Assembly: GCA_037355855.1 (NCBI GenBank)
Contig: CM074769.1
Span: forward strand, 806,001 to 870,000
Source: Pseudo-nitzschia pungens
Taxonomy: Eukaryota; Bacillariophyta; Bacillariophyceae; Bacillariales; Bacillariaceae
DNA: 64,000 nt
Direction: 5' to 3'
Below the pieces are notes generated by a model. The model was not told the origin of the DNA, did no database searches, and was given only the letters and a program-made list of their open reading frames with translations. Every line of letters begins with the position of its first letter. The first letter of the stretch is position 1. Positions 41,067-51,440 of the stretch are shown one piece after another. Both the position numbers and the translations under genes were made by a program.

Positions 41067-43118
41067 TGTGAAGAGAGGACAGGTGCTGGTTGCTTTCCTT
41101 CCCTTCCTTGGTTTGGATGCAAGGATGATTTGCACCAAAAGTGACTGACTTTTGCTGATGCTTACTTTCGCTCATTCAATCTCTTACACAACCTGTTCGT
41201 GTTTCGCCGATAGTTGTCGAAGCTAGTTCGGGAAACACAGGAATTGGCTTAGCCATGGTATGGTACGTTTTCTTTTGATAGAATTACTACTATTGAACGT
41301 ATACGTTTGCTAGAATTACTACTATTCAAGGTACAAAGCGATGATTGTTTTTCTAACAGTTGCCATGTTGCGTGTTCTCGCTCGTTTTCGTTTCCAGCGC
41401 ATCGAGAGGATATCCATTGGTCTGGTGAGTAGAATGTGTGCAGTTTTTTGTTACGACGAATCTTGGCGTTGCGAAATGGCTAACTCTCTTGGTGCGACGG
41501 GCTTTTTGCGTGCGCAATGCAGTGTCATGTCGGAGGCATTTTCCATCGAACGTCGCAAACTCATGCGGTTCTTGGGTGCTAGAGTTGTTCTCACTAATCC
41601 AGCGCACAAAGCAACCGGTATGGTGATCAAAGCCAAAGGTGAGTGCCCACATATTGGTGCGGGTCCGGATGATATTTTCGGAGGAATGGCAAGAAGAATA
41701 ATCGTCGATTTTTGTGTTCGTAATGCGTTGATGGTGTTGTTGCTCGCATGCGCCGGTCGCTCACTTCGATTTGCAACGTTTAGAATTGGCGGACGAACAC
41801 GGATGGTTTTGGCCCAATCAGTTCGAAAACCCAGCCAATGCATGGATCCATCGTGAAACCACCGGACCCGAAATTGTGAATGCTTTTCGAGATGCCGGAA
41901 AATCACTGGACCACTTTGGTGAGTCACTGCTGTTCCGTAAAATACTGGAGATGAGAGCCGTTTGAGAAACTTTCCTTTGCTCCAATGGTTTCCAAATGCT
42001 AACTCTTCTGGTTGTTCCGAACGGGTTGTCTTAGTATGCGCGTATGGTACGGGGGGAACGGTCTTGGGAGCTGGCAGTTACTTGAAAGAGCACTCACCGA
42101 ATACTTTGGTGCATGTTTGTGAACCAGACAACGCTCCCATGCTATATTCTGGGGTTCCCACAAACTATCCCAAGGATGGCAACCCCTCTAGTTCGTTCGA
42201 AGTTGCACATCCAGTGTGGCGTCCTCATTTATTGCAAGTAATCATAAATGCATGTGCTGGCTACGGAGAGCAACTTTCTGTGAAGATCTGCAGCCTCATG
42301 CTTGCCATTTTGTTCCAATCCACGAATCTTAACCTGACCGCAGCCAAGGGTGGGCAGCGGATTTCATTCCGAAACTCTTGGATGACGCTGCGAAAGCAAA
42401 AGCCTACGACAATGTGCTCCATTCTGGAGGGATCGAAGCGATGGAAACGTGCAAAGAATTGGCGAGAAAAGAAGGCATATTTTCGGGAACGAGCGGGGGT
42501 GGAATTGCGGCAGCAGCCCTAAAGCTTGCCAGAGACGCAAAAGAAGGAACTTCCATCCTGGCCCTCATTCCCGATACTGGAGAGCGCTACCTTTCTACTC
42601 CCCTCTTTGATGATATTCCAGCCGACATGACCGAGGAGGAAAAGGAACTCGCGGCGTCGACACCATCTATGCCACCTCCTGCCCCGGGTCTTCCTGAGGT
42701 CGAACCGGAAGCAACCGAATGGGTCAAATGGGAGATTGAAAATCGCAAGGTGCTCTGCTTCATGCTTGAATATTGTGAATTTTGCTGGACTCTGACTGGA
42801 TTGTTGGATGCCATAGGTGTAGAATACCATCGAATCGATATTGATTCCTTTGAGTTTGCCAAGGATAACATGGGCAACAAATATCGCTCGGCGTTGCAGG
42901 AGATCACCGATTGTAAGACATTTCCTCAATTCTTCGTCAATGGAACGTTTATTGGAGGTGCGGTCGATGCCTGTATGATGTGGAAGAAAAACGAGCTGCA
43001 GAACGTTTTTGAAGAAGCGGGCGTCAAGGGTGGAAACGACAATTTCAACAACTACGAAGGCGACCCTTTTGAGTTCTTGCCAAAATGGATGACTCAGAAT
43101 CCACTCAGGAGCAAGTAG
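40545..43118 (+). CDS. Cysteine synthase (O-acetylserine sulfhydrylase) fused to a glutaredoxin domain
   Basis: Seven exons (40545-40974, 41214-41262, 41398-41424, 41523-41638, 41784-41918, 42035-42233, 42344-43118) give 576 aa. Residues 1-65 are Arg/Ser/Thr-rich without acidic residues, a likely organellar presequence. The PLP domain follows: ETIGRTPVVKL, NPGGSVKDRLAL (Schiff-base Lys121), VEASSGNTGIGLAMVCASRG, MSEAFSIERRKLMRFLGA, NPANAWIHRETTGPEI, AYGTGGTVLGAGSYL and GIFSGTSGGG. After a Pro/Glu-rich linker comes a glutaredoxin: VLCFMLEYCEFCW (CEFC at 463-466), the cis-Pro motif TFPQFFVNG and FIGGAVDAC. The synthase half makes cysteine from O-acetylserine and sulfide; the glutaredoxin half could reduce disulfides using glutathione. 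Exon 3 is only 27 nt and intron 6 is GC-AG. All joins restore family sequence. Confidence 0.93.
41033..41067. repeat. (CTTT)n repeat in intron 1
   Basis: Tetranucleotide run in intron 1 of the cysteine synthase-glutaredoxin gene. A (GAGATT)n tract occurs at about 40983-41008 in the same intron. Confidence 0.85.
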
Positions 43119-44539
43119 AAGATGCTCCTGGAATTCTCCGAAGATTTAACTCGGAACCTCAAAAGAATCAACCAATCATTGTGATAAAATGCATATGAAT
43201 GAGCGCTGGGTCAATGCAGAAGTGCGTATGAATGAACGCTATGTTAATGCATAGTTTCTCTCAAATGGTAACGCGACCGACACCTGAAAACATACTCTAA
43301 ATGACAAAGTAGTACGCAAGGATTGCTGTACTTTCAATGGACTATTTCGAAGACCAGTCGCTGTTGTTGTATCGTCAAGATCTCAAGAAGACATCAATCT
43401 GTCCTCGATTTGTTCGTGCGGTAGACGTATCTCCTTATGAATGAGGAGGGGGACCATCATAATTATTTGGTTTTGCACCACGTACTAGACGTGTCGCCAA
43501 TCTTGTTGAATAGACAAGTGCTGTTGAAGTCGTGAAACATGCAGAGTAATTACATTAGAATACTACTACTAACTAATTGTCAATACCTTCAAATCATAGC
43601 AATCAATTGAACCAAGTCGTCATTCGTCCTGTTTATTCTTTAAACATTTTCTTAGCACATGAACATTTTGCATGAATGGAAGATGTTGCCACTAGTATTT
43701 TCATTTGTTGCAGTACAAGAAGCTGGTACTAGGATGAAAGTATTTCCATTTTCCAAAAAGGAGGATTTATTGTTTCAAGAAGATGGGATTTTCTTTATTG
43801 TTGGTCAGAAGGTGCACCAGAAAGCAAAGATGAATCATGCACTCCTGACGCAAATAATTGGAGAATTTATTGCTTTTTCTACTACTACTAGATCAATCAA
43901 AGATAGCACAACGACACAGTCCTGGTACCAACCGGATGACCCTTTTCCAACCGTGCGGTTTCACCATTGAGCCTCATGTCGGTAACCTTAAAACAGATTA
44001 CGTAAGAGTCAGGTAAGAGTAACGGTTTGAGGTTGGCAGTGGTCCGAACTTTACTACTCACCACCGTACGAAAAACAGTGTCGTACCAACACCCTATGCC
44101 TACCCTTTCATGTTGGTCGTAGGTCATACCTGTAGATGGGCTACGGCTATGGTGCCATTGTGTTGGGTATCTTTCAACAGTAAGGTCCTTACCGTACTTG
44201 TTGAGTGTTACGAACAATCGCCCAAGTTTTTGGCGCGCTAGGGTTTTGCAATGCATTGAGCATGTTTGACCTTACGAGTAAGACTTACGGTAACTGTGGT
44301 TTGCTTCATATATTTTTTCTAGACGACGTGAAATAGTATCTCAGAGGCAAGGCTTTGAGCTTTGGCTGTTACCAATATGTCAAACACAGCAAATATTGAT
44401 TCTGTCCTATTCCTTGATCGCCGACTCCTACTTTATCCAATTCAAACACGGCGTGATATAACGAGTTTGGTAGTGTCCGAGTTCAGGTCTGCTTGCTTCC
44501 AATATTAGACAGCCGAGTTCCTCCGATTGTCCATCCACC
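43119..44539. other. intergenic upstream of TOP6B
   Basis: About 1.4 kb. An imperfect 32-nt tandem duplication lies at about 43190-43253 just after the cysteine synthase stop. A plus ORF at 43659-43970 has no family features. Palindrome half-sites occur near 44186 and 44276. Confidence 0.6.
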
Positions 44540-46944
44540 ATGCCTCGCGGTAGCACATCGTCGTCGGGGGGCAGTGCGAAAAAGAAGGCGGCGTCCAAGT
44601 CGTCGTCAAGCGCCGAGGGAAGGGGAGAAATCCAGCGACAAAAGAGTCCGGCCGAATTTTTTGCCGACAACCAGGCCATTGCGGGATTCGACAACTATGG
44701 GAAGTCACTGTATACCAGCATTCGGGAATTGATGGAGAATTCCCTGGTGAGTGCTCGTACTACAGAATTGCATGGGATGTAGATTGTGACGGGTCGAATG
44801 TCTGAATCCGAACCAACCATTGTGCTTTGCTTTTTTATCGTTCAGGATGCCTGCGAATCGATTGGGGTCCTCCCTACGATAAAGGTCTATATCGAAGAAC
44901 TCAACCAAGACGAATTCAACAAAATACGCGGAATCTCCGTTGACACCAAGGACACGGAGCTCTTCGAAACCAAGGGCGGGAAAGGAACCAGCGCTGCTTC
45001 GGCAGCGGCTGGCAGCGCGAAAAAGCGAAAATCCACGGGAGGCACTGCAACCAACTCTGCCGGGGCGAAGTCCTCCGCCACGAAGTCGCGCAAAAAGGCC
45101 ACGCAGGAAGGATACTTCCAGCTGCGGGTTCGGGACAATGGGTGTGGGATGAAGCACGACAAGATCCCAGATCTGTTGGGACGGGTGCTGAGCGGGAGCA
45201 AATATGGCGTGCGCCAAACAAGGGGGAAATTTGGATTGGGTACGTCCATGTAGCTAATCCATCGAAAGAGACCGCTCCTGTTCCGTTTGAGACAACGCGA
45301 GAACCCTCTGTTTCGTTGTCTGACTTGCCTGTGTTTTCTTGGTTTGCTTTCCTCGGCCTGTGTCGCATATTAGGAGCGAAAATGGCATTGATCTGGAGCA
45401 AGAAATCGACGGGAGTGCCCATCAAGGTCACTACGTCACACCTGCTTCTGCCCAAATCGAAATCAAAGGCCAACAACATCGATACATCGTCTCTGGAACC
45501 ACCGAAAAAAGTCTCGACGTGTGTCTTGGACATTGACATTACCAAGAACTGTCCCAACATCATTGAGCACAGCCAACGGAAAAACGACGAGGGGTGGATG
45601 GGAACGGAACTCGAGCTACTGATTGCCGGAAACTGGACCACCTACCGATCCCGCATCGTGTCGTACCTGCAACAGCTGGCAATCATCACGCCCTACGCCC
45701 AGCTCGAGTTGGTCTACGAGAACCGATCCGAGCCCCACCGCAACATGACGCTGCGACACGACCGTCGATCGGAACAGATGCCCCCGCTTCCCAAGGAAAT
45801 CAAGCACCACCCGAGTTCGGTCAACAACATCATCGTCAGCCAGCTCATCGAACGGAGCAACCACAAAACCATCATTGATTTTTTGACCAAGGAACTCTCC
45901 TGTGTGACGCGCAACCTGGCAGTGCGCATAGTGAAAGAATGCGGTTGGGACGAGGACGAAATCGTGGAACCCTCCTCCATCACTGGTCGGGATCTGACGA
46001 AGCTGGTACAGGTCCTGCGGACGGTCCAGATGTTCAAGGCTCCTGACGGATCGTGCCTGAGTCCGCTCGGCGAGTACAACCTCAACCTGGGGATCCGCAA
46101 GGTCCTGGAACCCGAGTACGTCGCCACATCGCGGGATAAGCCGTCGGCATATGAGGGGCATCCATTCCTGGTAGAGGCGGCGGTGAGCCTCGGAGGCAAG
46201 GAGGCCAAGGAAGGAATGAACGTGGTGCGCTTTGCCAACCGCATCCCGCTCCTTTTCGAGGCGGGTGCCGATGTATGCACCCGGGTGGCCACCAGCAAGA
46301 TCAACTGGTCGTCCTACAAGATCGACCAGAAACGGGACAAGATCGGGGTGTTTGTTTCGATCGTTTCCACCAAGATTCCCTACAAGGGGACGGGCAAGGA
46401 ATACATCGGGGACGACATCACCGAGATCTCGGTCAGCGTCAAGCGGGCACTACAGCTGTGCTGTCAACAGCTGCGGGTCCACCTGGTGAAACGAAACGCG
46501 CTCCGGGACCAGCGCGACCGAAAATCAAAGCTCGTCAAGTACATACCCGATGTTTCCCGGTCGCTCTTCGAGTTGCTCCAAGGCATGCGAAAACGTCGCG
46601 AGGAACTGATTGCCGGCGTCAACCCCCTATCGTCACCCCGGAAACGTCCCCGAACCGAGCAAACCTGGCAGGAACACCATGTAGACACGGTGGTCGAACG
46701 AATGGAAAAGGGTGAAATCACGGCCTCTATCATCAAGAAGAACTTGGAGGAAGCCGTAGACGTTCAGAACCTAAACGAAGAGGAAGAGGAAGCGAAGCGG
46801 TCGAACCGAAAGGATCGGATCCCTCTCTTTATGAAGCCCATGTTCAACATGGAGGATGCGACCTTCGACATCGAACATCCTCTGTTTACGTTTCGTCCCA
46901 TGGCGTGCCCAGGACTGGGAATGCCTCCATCCACTATAACTTAA
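44540..46944 (+). CDS. TOP6B: DNA topoisomerase VI subunit B
   Basis: Exons 44540-44746, 44846-45239 and 45374-46944 give 723 aa. Introns of 99 and 134 nt have donors GTGAGT and GTACGT. The joins rebuild the GHKL ATPase: N-box REMENSL-type helix (RELMENSL|DACES), G1 RDNGCGM, and the G2 lid KFGLG|AKMALIWSKKSTG. The latter parts carry the H2TH and transducer regions (SSITGRDLTKLVQVLRTV, YEGHPFLVEAAVSLGG, RFANRIPLLFEAGADV, KIPYKGTGKEYIGDD). A Ser/Lys-rich N-terminus and a Ser/Ala/Lys insert (about residues 150-185) are extra to archaeal forms. In plants TOP6B pairs with a SPO11-like A subunit (TOP6A) for decatenation in endoreduplicating cells; a meiotic relative exists. The partner is not in this window. 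Confidence 0.93.
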
Positions 46945-47189
46945 CGAAGGACAAAAAATCTGAGATCGGGATCCAACATTCATCGGTAAGAGCACTCGTA
47001 TCACTTCAGCCGCGTTGTTCAAAGAGCAATATGAAGGCAATGAGACCAAGGCAGGTGTTAAAGGTGAACATTAATGATTTTTATTGATACAATATGCTTT
47101 TTCTTGATTATAAGACAACTTCACAATCCCGCTATTTTGTCGGGCAAATACGTGTCTTTTGGTTGAGTCGTAGTTTCTTACAGAAAATT

Positions 47190-50100
47190 CTAAGATCCAA
47201 AGAATGTGCTTTTGGGATTCACCTCTAGAACGAAGTTTCCAGCATCATTGGGAGAAGCGCCTCCGATTCGGGCATAATACAACTCGTCATTGACCGACTG
47301 GAAGGAAATGCGGCTCTGTTTTCCACACTTGTTGACTGCATAGCTGTTATCGATGTCAGACACACATTCGAAGTCGGAGCAACTTCCACTGAATATGCGA
47401 ATATCTGTATCAAAATCTGTCAAGTATGAACAAGTCGAAATGGTAACTATCTCACCAGTGCCCATGAATGAATACCACAGAGCATTGGATCCTTCATCTA
47501 CATCACCGGTGCATGTATCAGCCGAACTCCTCTTTGCACTAAGAGTATTTCCGAAATATCTTGCCGCTGACGAGACAACCAACGTTGAGGCCTTTCCACA
47601 AGTATCATTGATTTCTGTCTCGCCAATATCCAATCGATAATTTCCGAATGACGAACTATGCTCTCCGTGAACCAGTACGTAGTATGTCTCTCCAACATGT
47701 GTTGTGATCATGACTTCGTCGTTGACACCACATTTACTTTGGGTGTGCGAAATGCAAGTGAGTCCATTACAGGAACCAGTAAATATCGTAATTCGAGCAT
47801 CGAAGTCGGTTTCACCATTGCATACAGAGAATGTCATTGTCATCCCAGTGCCAATAACTTTGTGCCAAACGCCTTGAATAGCATTCGAACCGGAACAACG
47901 CTCGATGAATTCTAGTGGAGCATTAGTAGTGTTCGACTGCACAGATGCAACGCCTTGTTCAAGAGGTAATGGTCCACGGCAGGTGGATCCATCTGCTACA
48001 GGGGCGTCATTAATATTCAAAACAAAATCACCGACTCTTCCACTTCGTCCTGAGACATAAACGTGGTAGATTTCTCCGACTTTAGTTTCCCAAGTGACAG
48101 ATCCCTTCTCTCCACATGGATGATCCTGTCCAGTTCCTCCAATACATTGAAGTGAATCGCAACCGTTTCCAAAGACCGAAATTTGAGTATCTAGATCAAA
48201 CGACGACCCGCACGTGGATGCTTCCAAGACTTTACCATTTCCCTCAACAGAGAACCAAACACCAGGGGCAGTATGATAGCCTCTGTGTCCGCAAGATATA
48301 ACACTCTGTGGGTTGAAGCCTTCAGTGGAGGCAATATATCCCACACTGTTTGGGTCGATTCTTGGTCCAAAATTGCAAGACGCAGCTTTGTTTTGTCCAA
48401 GGAAAAGATCAAAATCACCTGCGTTCCCACTCTTTCCATTGACATAAACATAGTAGCTATGCGTCGCCTCCGCTAACCACATGACACTGCCTGCGGAACT
48501 TCCTTTCTCACAAACGAGAGCGCTGCAACCTGAATCAGCGCTATCCATGCTTCGATAAACGGAGACTTGACCCGAGAAGTCGGAATAGCCATTCAATAGC
48601 TCGGCTCTAAAAAATCCGGAAACGTTGTCAACAGTGTACCATACGCCATTCTTTGAAATCTCGACGTCGTCACATTGCGGAGGTTCTACAGAAGACGAGG
48701 CTCCAGCAGTGGTACCTGCTAGAACGGATTCCTCGTGTAGCTTCACTGCATTATCACATTGATCATTATGTGAAGATTCCGTCAATGTAAGCCCGAAAGT
48801 TCCAGAGGCCTCGCGATAGCCATGTACCATAATGTAATATGTTTCATCGGCTTCTGCAAACCACGTTACCAAACTTTGATCACCACAGCCTTGGTCGTTG
48901 TAGGAAATGCATGTAGTTTTATCGCACGAACCCGACATGATAGTGATTTGAGTGTCGAAATCGGCATTGTTACAAGTTGAAGCTTCAACGAGTTTACTCG
49001 AGTTCGTTGTAAAAGAATACCAGACGGCATAGCCTGTGCTCATTTGATCACCACATGTGTCAATCGTAGGATCCCAAAAAGCTTTCCAATTACTTCCATA
49101 GTAGGTTTGGTCCAAGTCTGTAATCGGTACTGCGTTTCCACAGGCAACAACTTCTGAGCCCTCAAAAACGTTGGAATCATAGTCGTACTCTGTGGGATGA
49201 GAAGTTGCCATCGATGTTGCTTCGTACCAATCGTCGGCGTAAGCATCTCCGTATTCTTTTGGCCAGAATACTCCGCTGGCAAAAAGAGAGGCAAAAATAC
49301 CACAAATTACCAGGAGAATCAAGAGACAAATGTAAAGAGCAATCCGTTTCCAATTTCGTTCTTCCTTTTCGTCTGACAATGAACGGTTTTTTCTCTTCTT
49401 AGGGCTTACGCTTTGAATTACACGTCGTGCCTGACTTGACCAACCATTATCCTCATCATCGGCGTTGAAGCTCATCGGTGAAAAAGGCTCGTCGTCGAAT
49501 TTCTCACCTGCAGACTTTTCATCGAATGCATACGACTCGGATGCATCCTTCTTTGAGCCACGAAGGATTTTCAATGATTCGAGAATCTGGTTTGCAGTCA
49601 AGGCAGAAGAACCCTGGAGTTCGTTTTTGACACTGAAGCCCTTTTTGTCGGTGTAAGGATTGCTTCGGCGCAAGCTCTTACAAGCGAAATATTTTTTGGG
49701 TTTCTCATCTTTGTTTCCTTCCTCTAGAAACAGGAGTTGGTCACTTTCGTCCAAACCACCCACAGTTGAGCAATCGAAAGGTCTTTCTGACTCTTCATCC
49801 CAAGCATGTGCGGTCTTGAGAACTTCTGGTTTAGTTTCGGGTTCAACTTCGGAGCGCAAAGACTTTTCAGCAAATGAAGATTTGTGAAACTTCGATTCAA
49901 GCGCTGCTGCTTCGGCGGCATCGGATATCTCCTGAGCCAAGACTTGATCGGTGTAGTTTGATCGTCTCATTGCGTTGTTCTTTTCAGCCGATCGAAATAA
50001 GGAAGATGGCCTTACAGGGCCGGTATCTTCATCGCAAACAGATGAAAGTGTCTCGGCGACTTCGTTCTTTTTTTCGCTGTAGGCAGGCACAGGGATTCGA

Positions 50101-50786
50101 CGAACAGGGGCAGAAGGAGACGATAGATATTGCATAGCATCAACTTCCGCTGCAGCCATCGGTGAATTAATGGCAGATTGTGTTGTCATTGTTTGCTGTT
50201 CAGTCATGCCGAGTTTTTCCGCAAGAGCAATTTCATCCGACAAATATTCGTCATTTCCAAGCGGAGACACGATGCCTTGTTCCGGCGATCCCGGATACAA
50301 AAATGGTATCGGGGCAGCGACCTTTGATTTGTTTTCGTGTGTTGGTGATGCGCAATCCAGAGAAGGTGCATCACTCATCATCTTTTGACTCTTATAGCGC
50401 ACGTACTCTGAAGTCTTCTTCTTTGCAACACCAACATTTTCTTTGTCTTGAGCAGCTTCGGTACTCCTCGTTTGGAATTTTGCAATAGGACTTTCGTCGA
50501 AAGGTTTTTCTGGACTTGTGGCGGGTGACAATACGTCGAAAGCCTTTGGTTTGAATGGCTTTGACTTCAGTGCTCTGTTTGCTTTGCTCGAAGAGCTTCC
50601 CAAGGCCTTTGCGTACGCGGATCCGGGAGAAAACACTCCGGATCCTCCCGGGGAAGGGGTCTCGGCAACAGTAGGTTCAAGCGGTGAAGTTGAGCCGTTT
50701 TTGTAATTTTTGCCCTCGGGTGATACTAGATCTTTCTCGAACATCTTGCGGATGTCGTCAACGTTAGATGAAGGCGATGTCTTCAT
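47190..50786 (-). CDS. Single-pass membrane protein with five PPC-like extracellular repeats
   Basis: One uninterrupted minus-strand frame of 1198 aa from the ATG at 50786; upstream in-frame starts are non-ATG. Residues 1-490 are hydrophilic, Ser/Glu/Lys-rich and probably cytosolic. A single transmembrane segment (IALYICLLILLVICGIFASL) lies at about residue 497, and the charge pattern predicts type II topology. The ectodomain holds five repeats of about 120-130 aa, each with CxxA at the start, VWYSFTGTG-like and STCxxxxDFDTxI strands, SGSCxxLxCI, and YYVxVHGxxxxxGxFxLxI at the end. This is the pre-peptidase C-terminal (PPC)-like beta-sandwich pattern, each with paired cysteines. A cell-surface role, such as adhesion or ligand binding, is inferred only. 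No enzyme domain is present. Confidence 0.85.
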   Translation of the reverse strand: MKTSPSSNVDDIRKMFEKDLVSPEGKNYKNGSTSPLEPTVAETPSPGGSGVFSPGSAYAKALGSSSSKANRALKSKPFKPKAFDVLSPATSPEKPFDESPIAKFQTRSTEAAQDKENVGVAKKKTSEYVRYKSQKMMSDAPSLDCASPTHENKSKVAAPIPFLYPGSPEQGIVSPLGNDEYLSDEIALAEKLGMTEQQTMTTQSAINSPMAAAEVDAMQYLSSPSAPVRRIPVPAYSEKKNEVAETLSSVCDEDTGPVRPSSLFRSAEKNNAMRRSNYTDQVLAQEISDAAEAAALESKFHKSSFAEKSLRSEVEPETKPEVLKTAHAWDEESERPFDCSTVGGLDESDQLLFLEEGNKDEKPKKYFACKSLRRSNPYTDKKGFSVKNELQGSSALTANQILESLKILRGSKKDASESYAFDEKSAGEKFDDEPFSPMSFNADDEDNGWSSQARRVIQSVSPKKRKNRSLSDEKEERNWKRIALYICLLILLVICGIFASLFASGVFWPKEYGDAYADDWYEATSMATSHPTEYDYDSNVFEGSEVVACGNAVPITDLDQTYYGSNWKAFWDPTIDTCGDQMSTGYAVWYSFTTNSSKLVEASTCNNADFDTQITIMSGSCDKTTCISYNDQGCGDQSLVTWFAEADETYYIMVHGYREASGTFGLTLTESSHNDQCDNAVKLHEESVLAGTTAGASSSVEPPQCDDVEISKNGVWYTVDNVSGFFRAELLNGYSDFSGQVSVYRSMDSADSGCSALVCEKGSSAGSVMWLAEATHSYYVYVNGKSGNAGDFDLFLGQNKAASCNFGPRIDPNSVGYIASTEGFNPQSVISCGHRGYHTAPGVWFSVEGNGKVLEASTCGSSFDLDTQISVFGNGCDSLQCIGGTGQDHPCGEKGSVTWETKVGEIYHVYVSGRSGRVGDFVLNINDAPVADGSTCRGPLPLEQGVASVQSNTTNAPLEFIERCSGSNAIQGVWHKVIGTGMTMTFSVCNGETDFDARITIFTGSCNGLTCISHTQSKCGVNDEVMITTHVGETYYVLVHGEHSSSFGNYRLDIGETEINDTCGKASTLVVSSAARYFGNTLSAKRSSADTCTGDVDEGSNALWYSFMGTGEIVTISTCSYLTDFDTDIRIFSGSCSDFECVSDIDNSYAVNKCGKQSRISFQSVNDELYYARIGGASPNDAGNFVLEVNPKSTFFGS

Positions 50787-51440
50787 GTTTACCGCTCGCT
50801 TTTTGATCGATTCGATAACAAATTCTAACCGTTCTCTCAACCGAAGGTGCGATAAATTCGAAACTGATGTGAAATTACTGTGGCGTCAAAGATGTGTCTC
50901 CTATGGCGATGCATGTCGAAGGCTGTACTTTCTTACAGAAAACATCTAGTGAACTACTTCTAATCAATTTGAAGACGGGACTTGTCCACCGAAGAGTGTG
51001 GAAAACGAACAATACATCAAAATTTTAAAATATGTTTCGTTCGCCCGGTGTCGATTTTGAACGAATTACTTACGAGTTTCAAAAATTTGAATCACAGTTG
51101 ATAATTCTTCGTCTAACGGAATATAATTCGGGGGAAATTGAAATAGGGTCAATTTTACTTTTCTGAAAAGGGGGAACATTTTTGGATATTCGGTCCTTTG
51201 ATGCTGGCAGCAAGATTTTCAGTGGATTGTGACAGTGGCGGATGGCGAGGGTGATCGGCGATCTTCGACCCTCGACCACACTGAAATTCGTCGGAAGCAA
51301 TCAATACATCTCATCAAGAAATCAAAACAGCAGAGAGAGGAACAGCATCATTGATCACGGCTGACTATTGTTATCCCCTTGTCGTTTGATCAGCAGTAGA
51401 CAATGAACGAGGAGTGAGGTCGAGAGGACTTCGACAAGTG
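50787..51440. other. intergenic between divergent PPC-repeat and dynamin genes
   Basis: About 650 bp, AT-rich, likely holding both promoters. A 4-codon upstream reading frame (ATGAACGAGGAGTGA) starts at 51403, 38 bp before the dynamin ATG. No gene is supported. Confidence 0.6.

Noticed and set aside
7197..43118. a sulfur-metabolism gene cluster (SulP, MsrA, cysteine synthase)
   Set aside because: Genes are up to 30 kb apart, on different strands and interleaved with unrelated genes; chance proximity in a eukaryote.
43659..43970. 103-codon plus ORF
   Set aside because: No motif and composition like the surrounding intergenic DNA.
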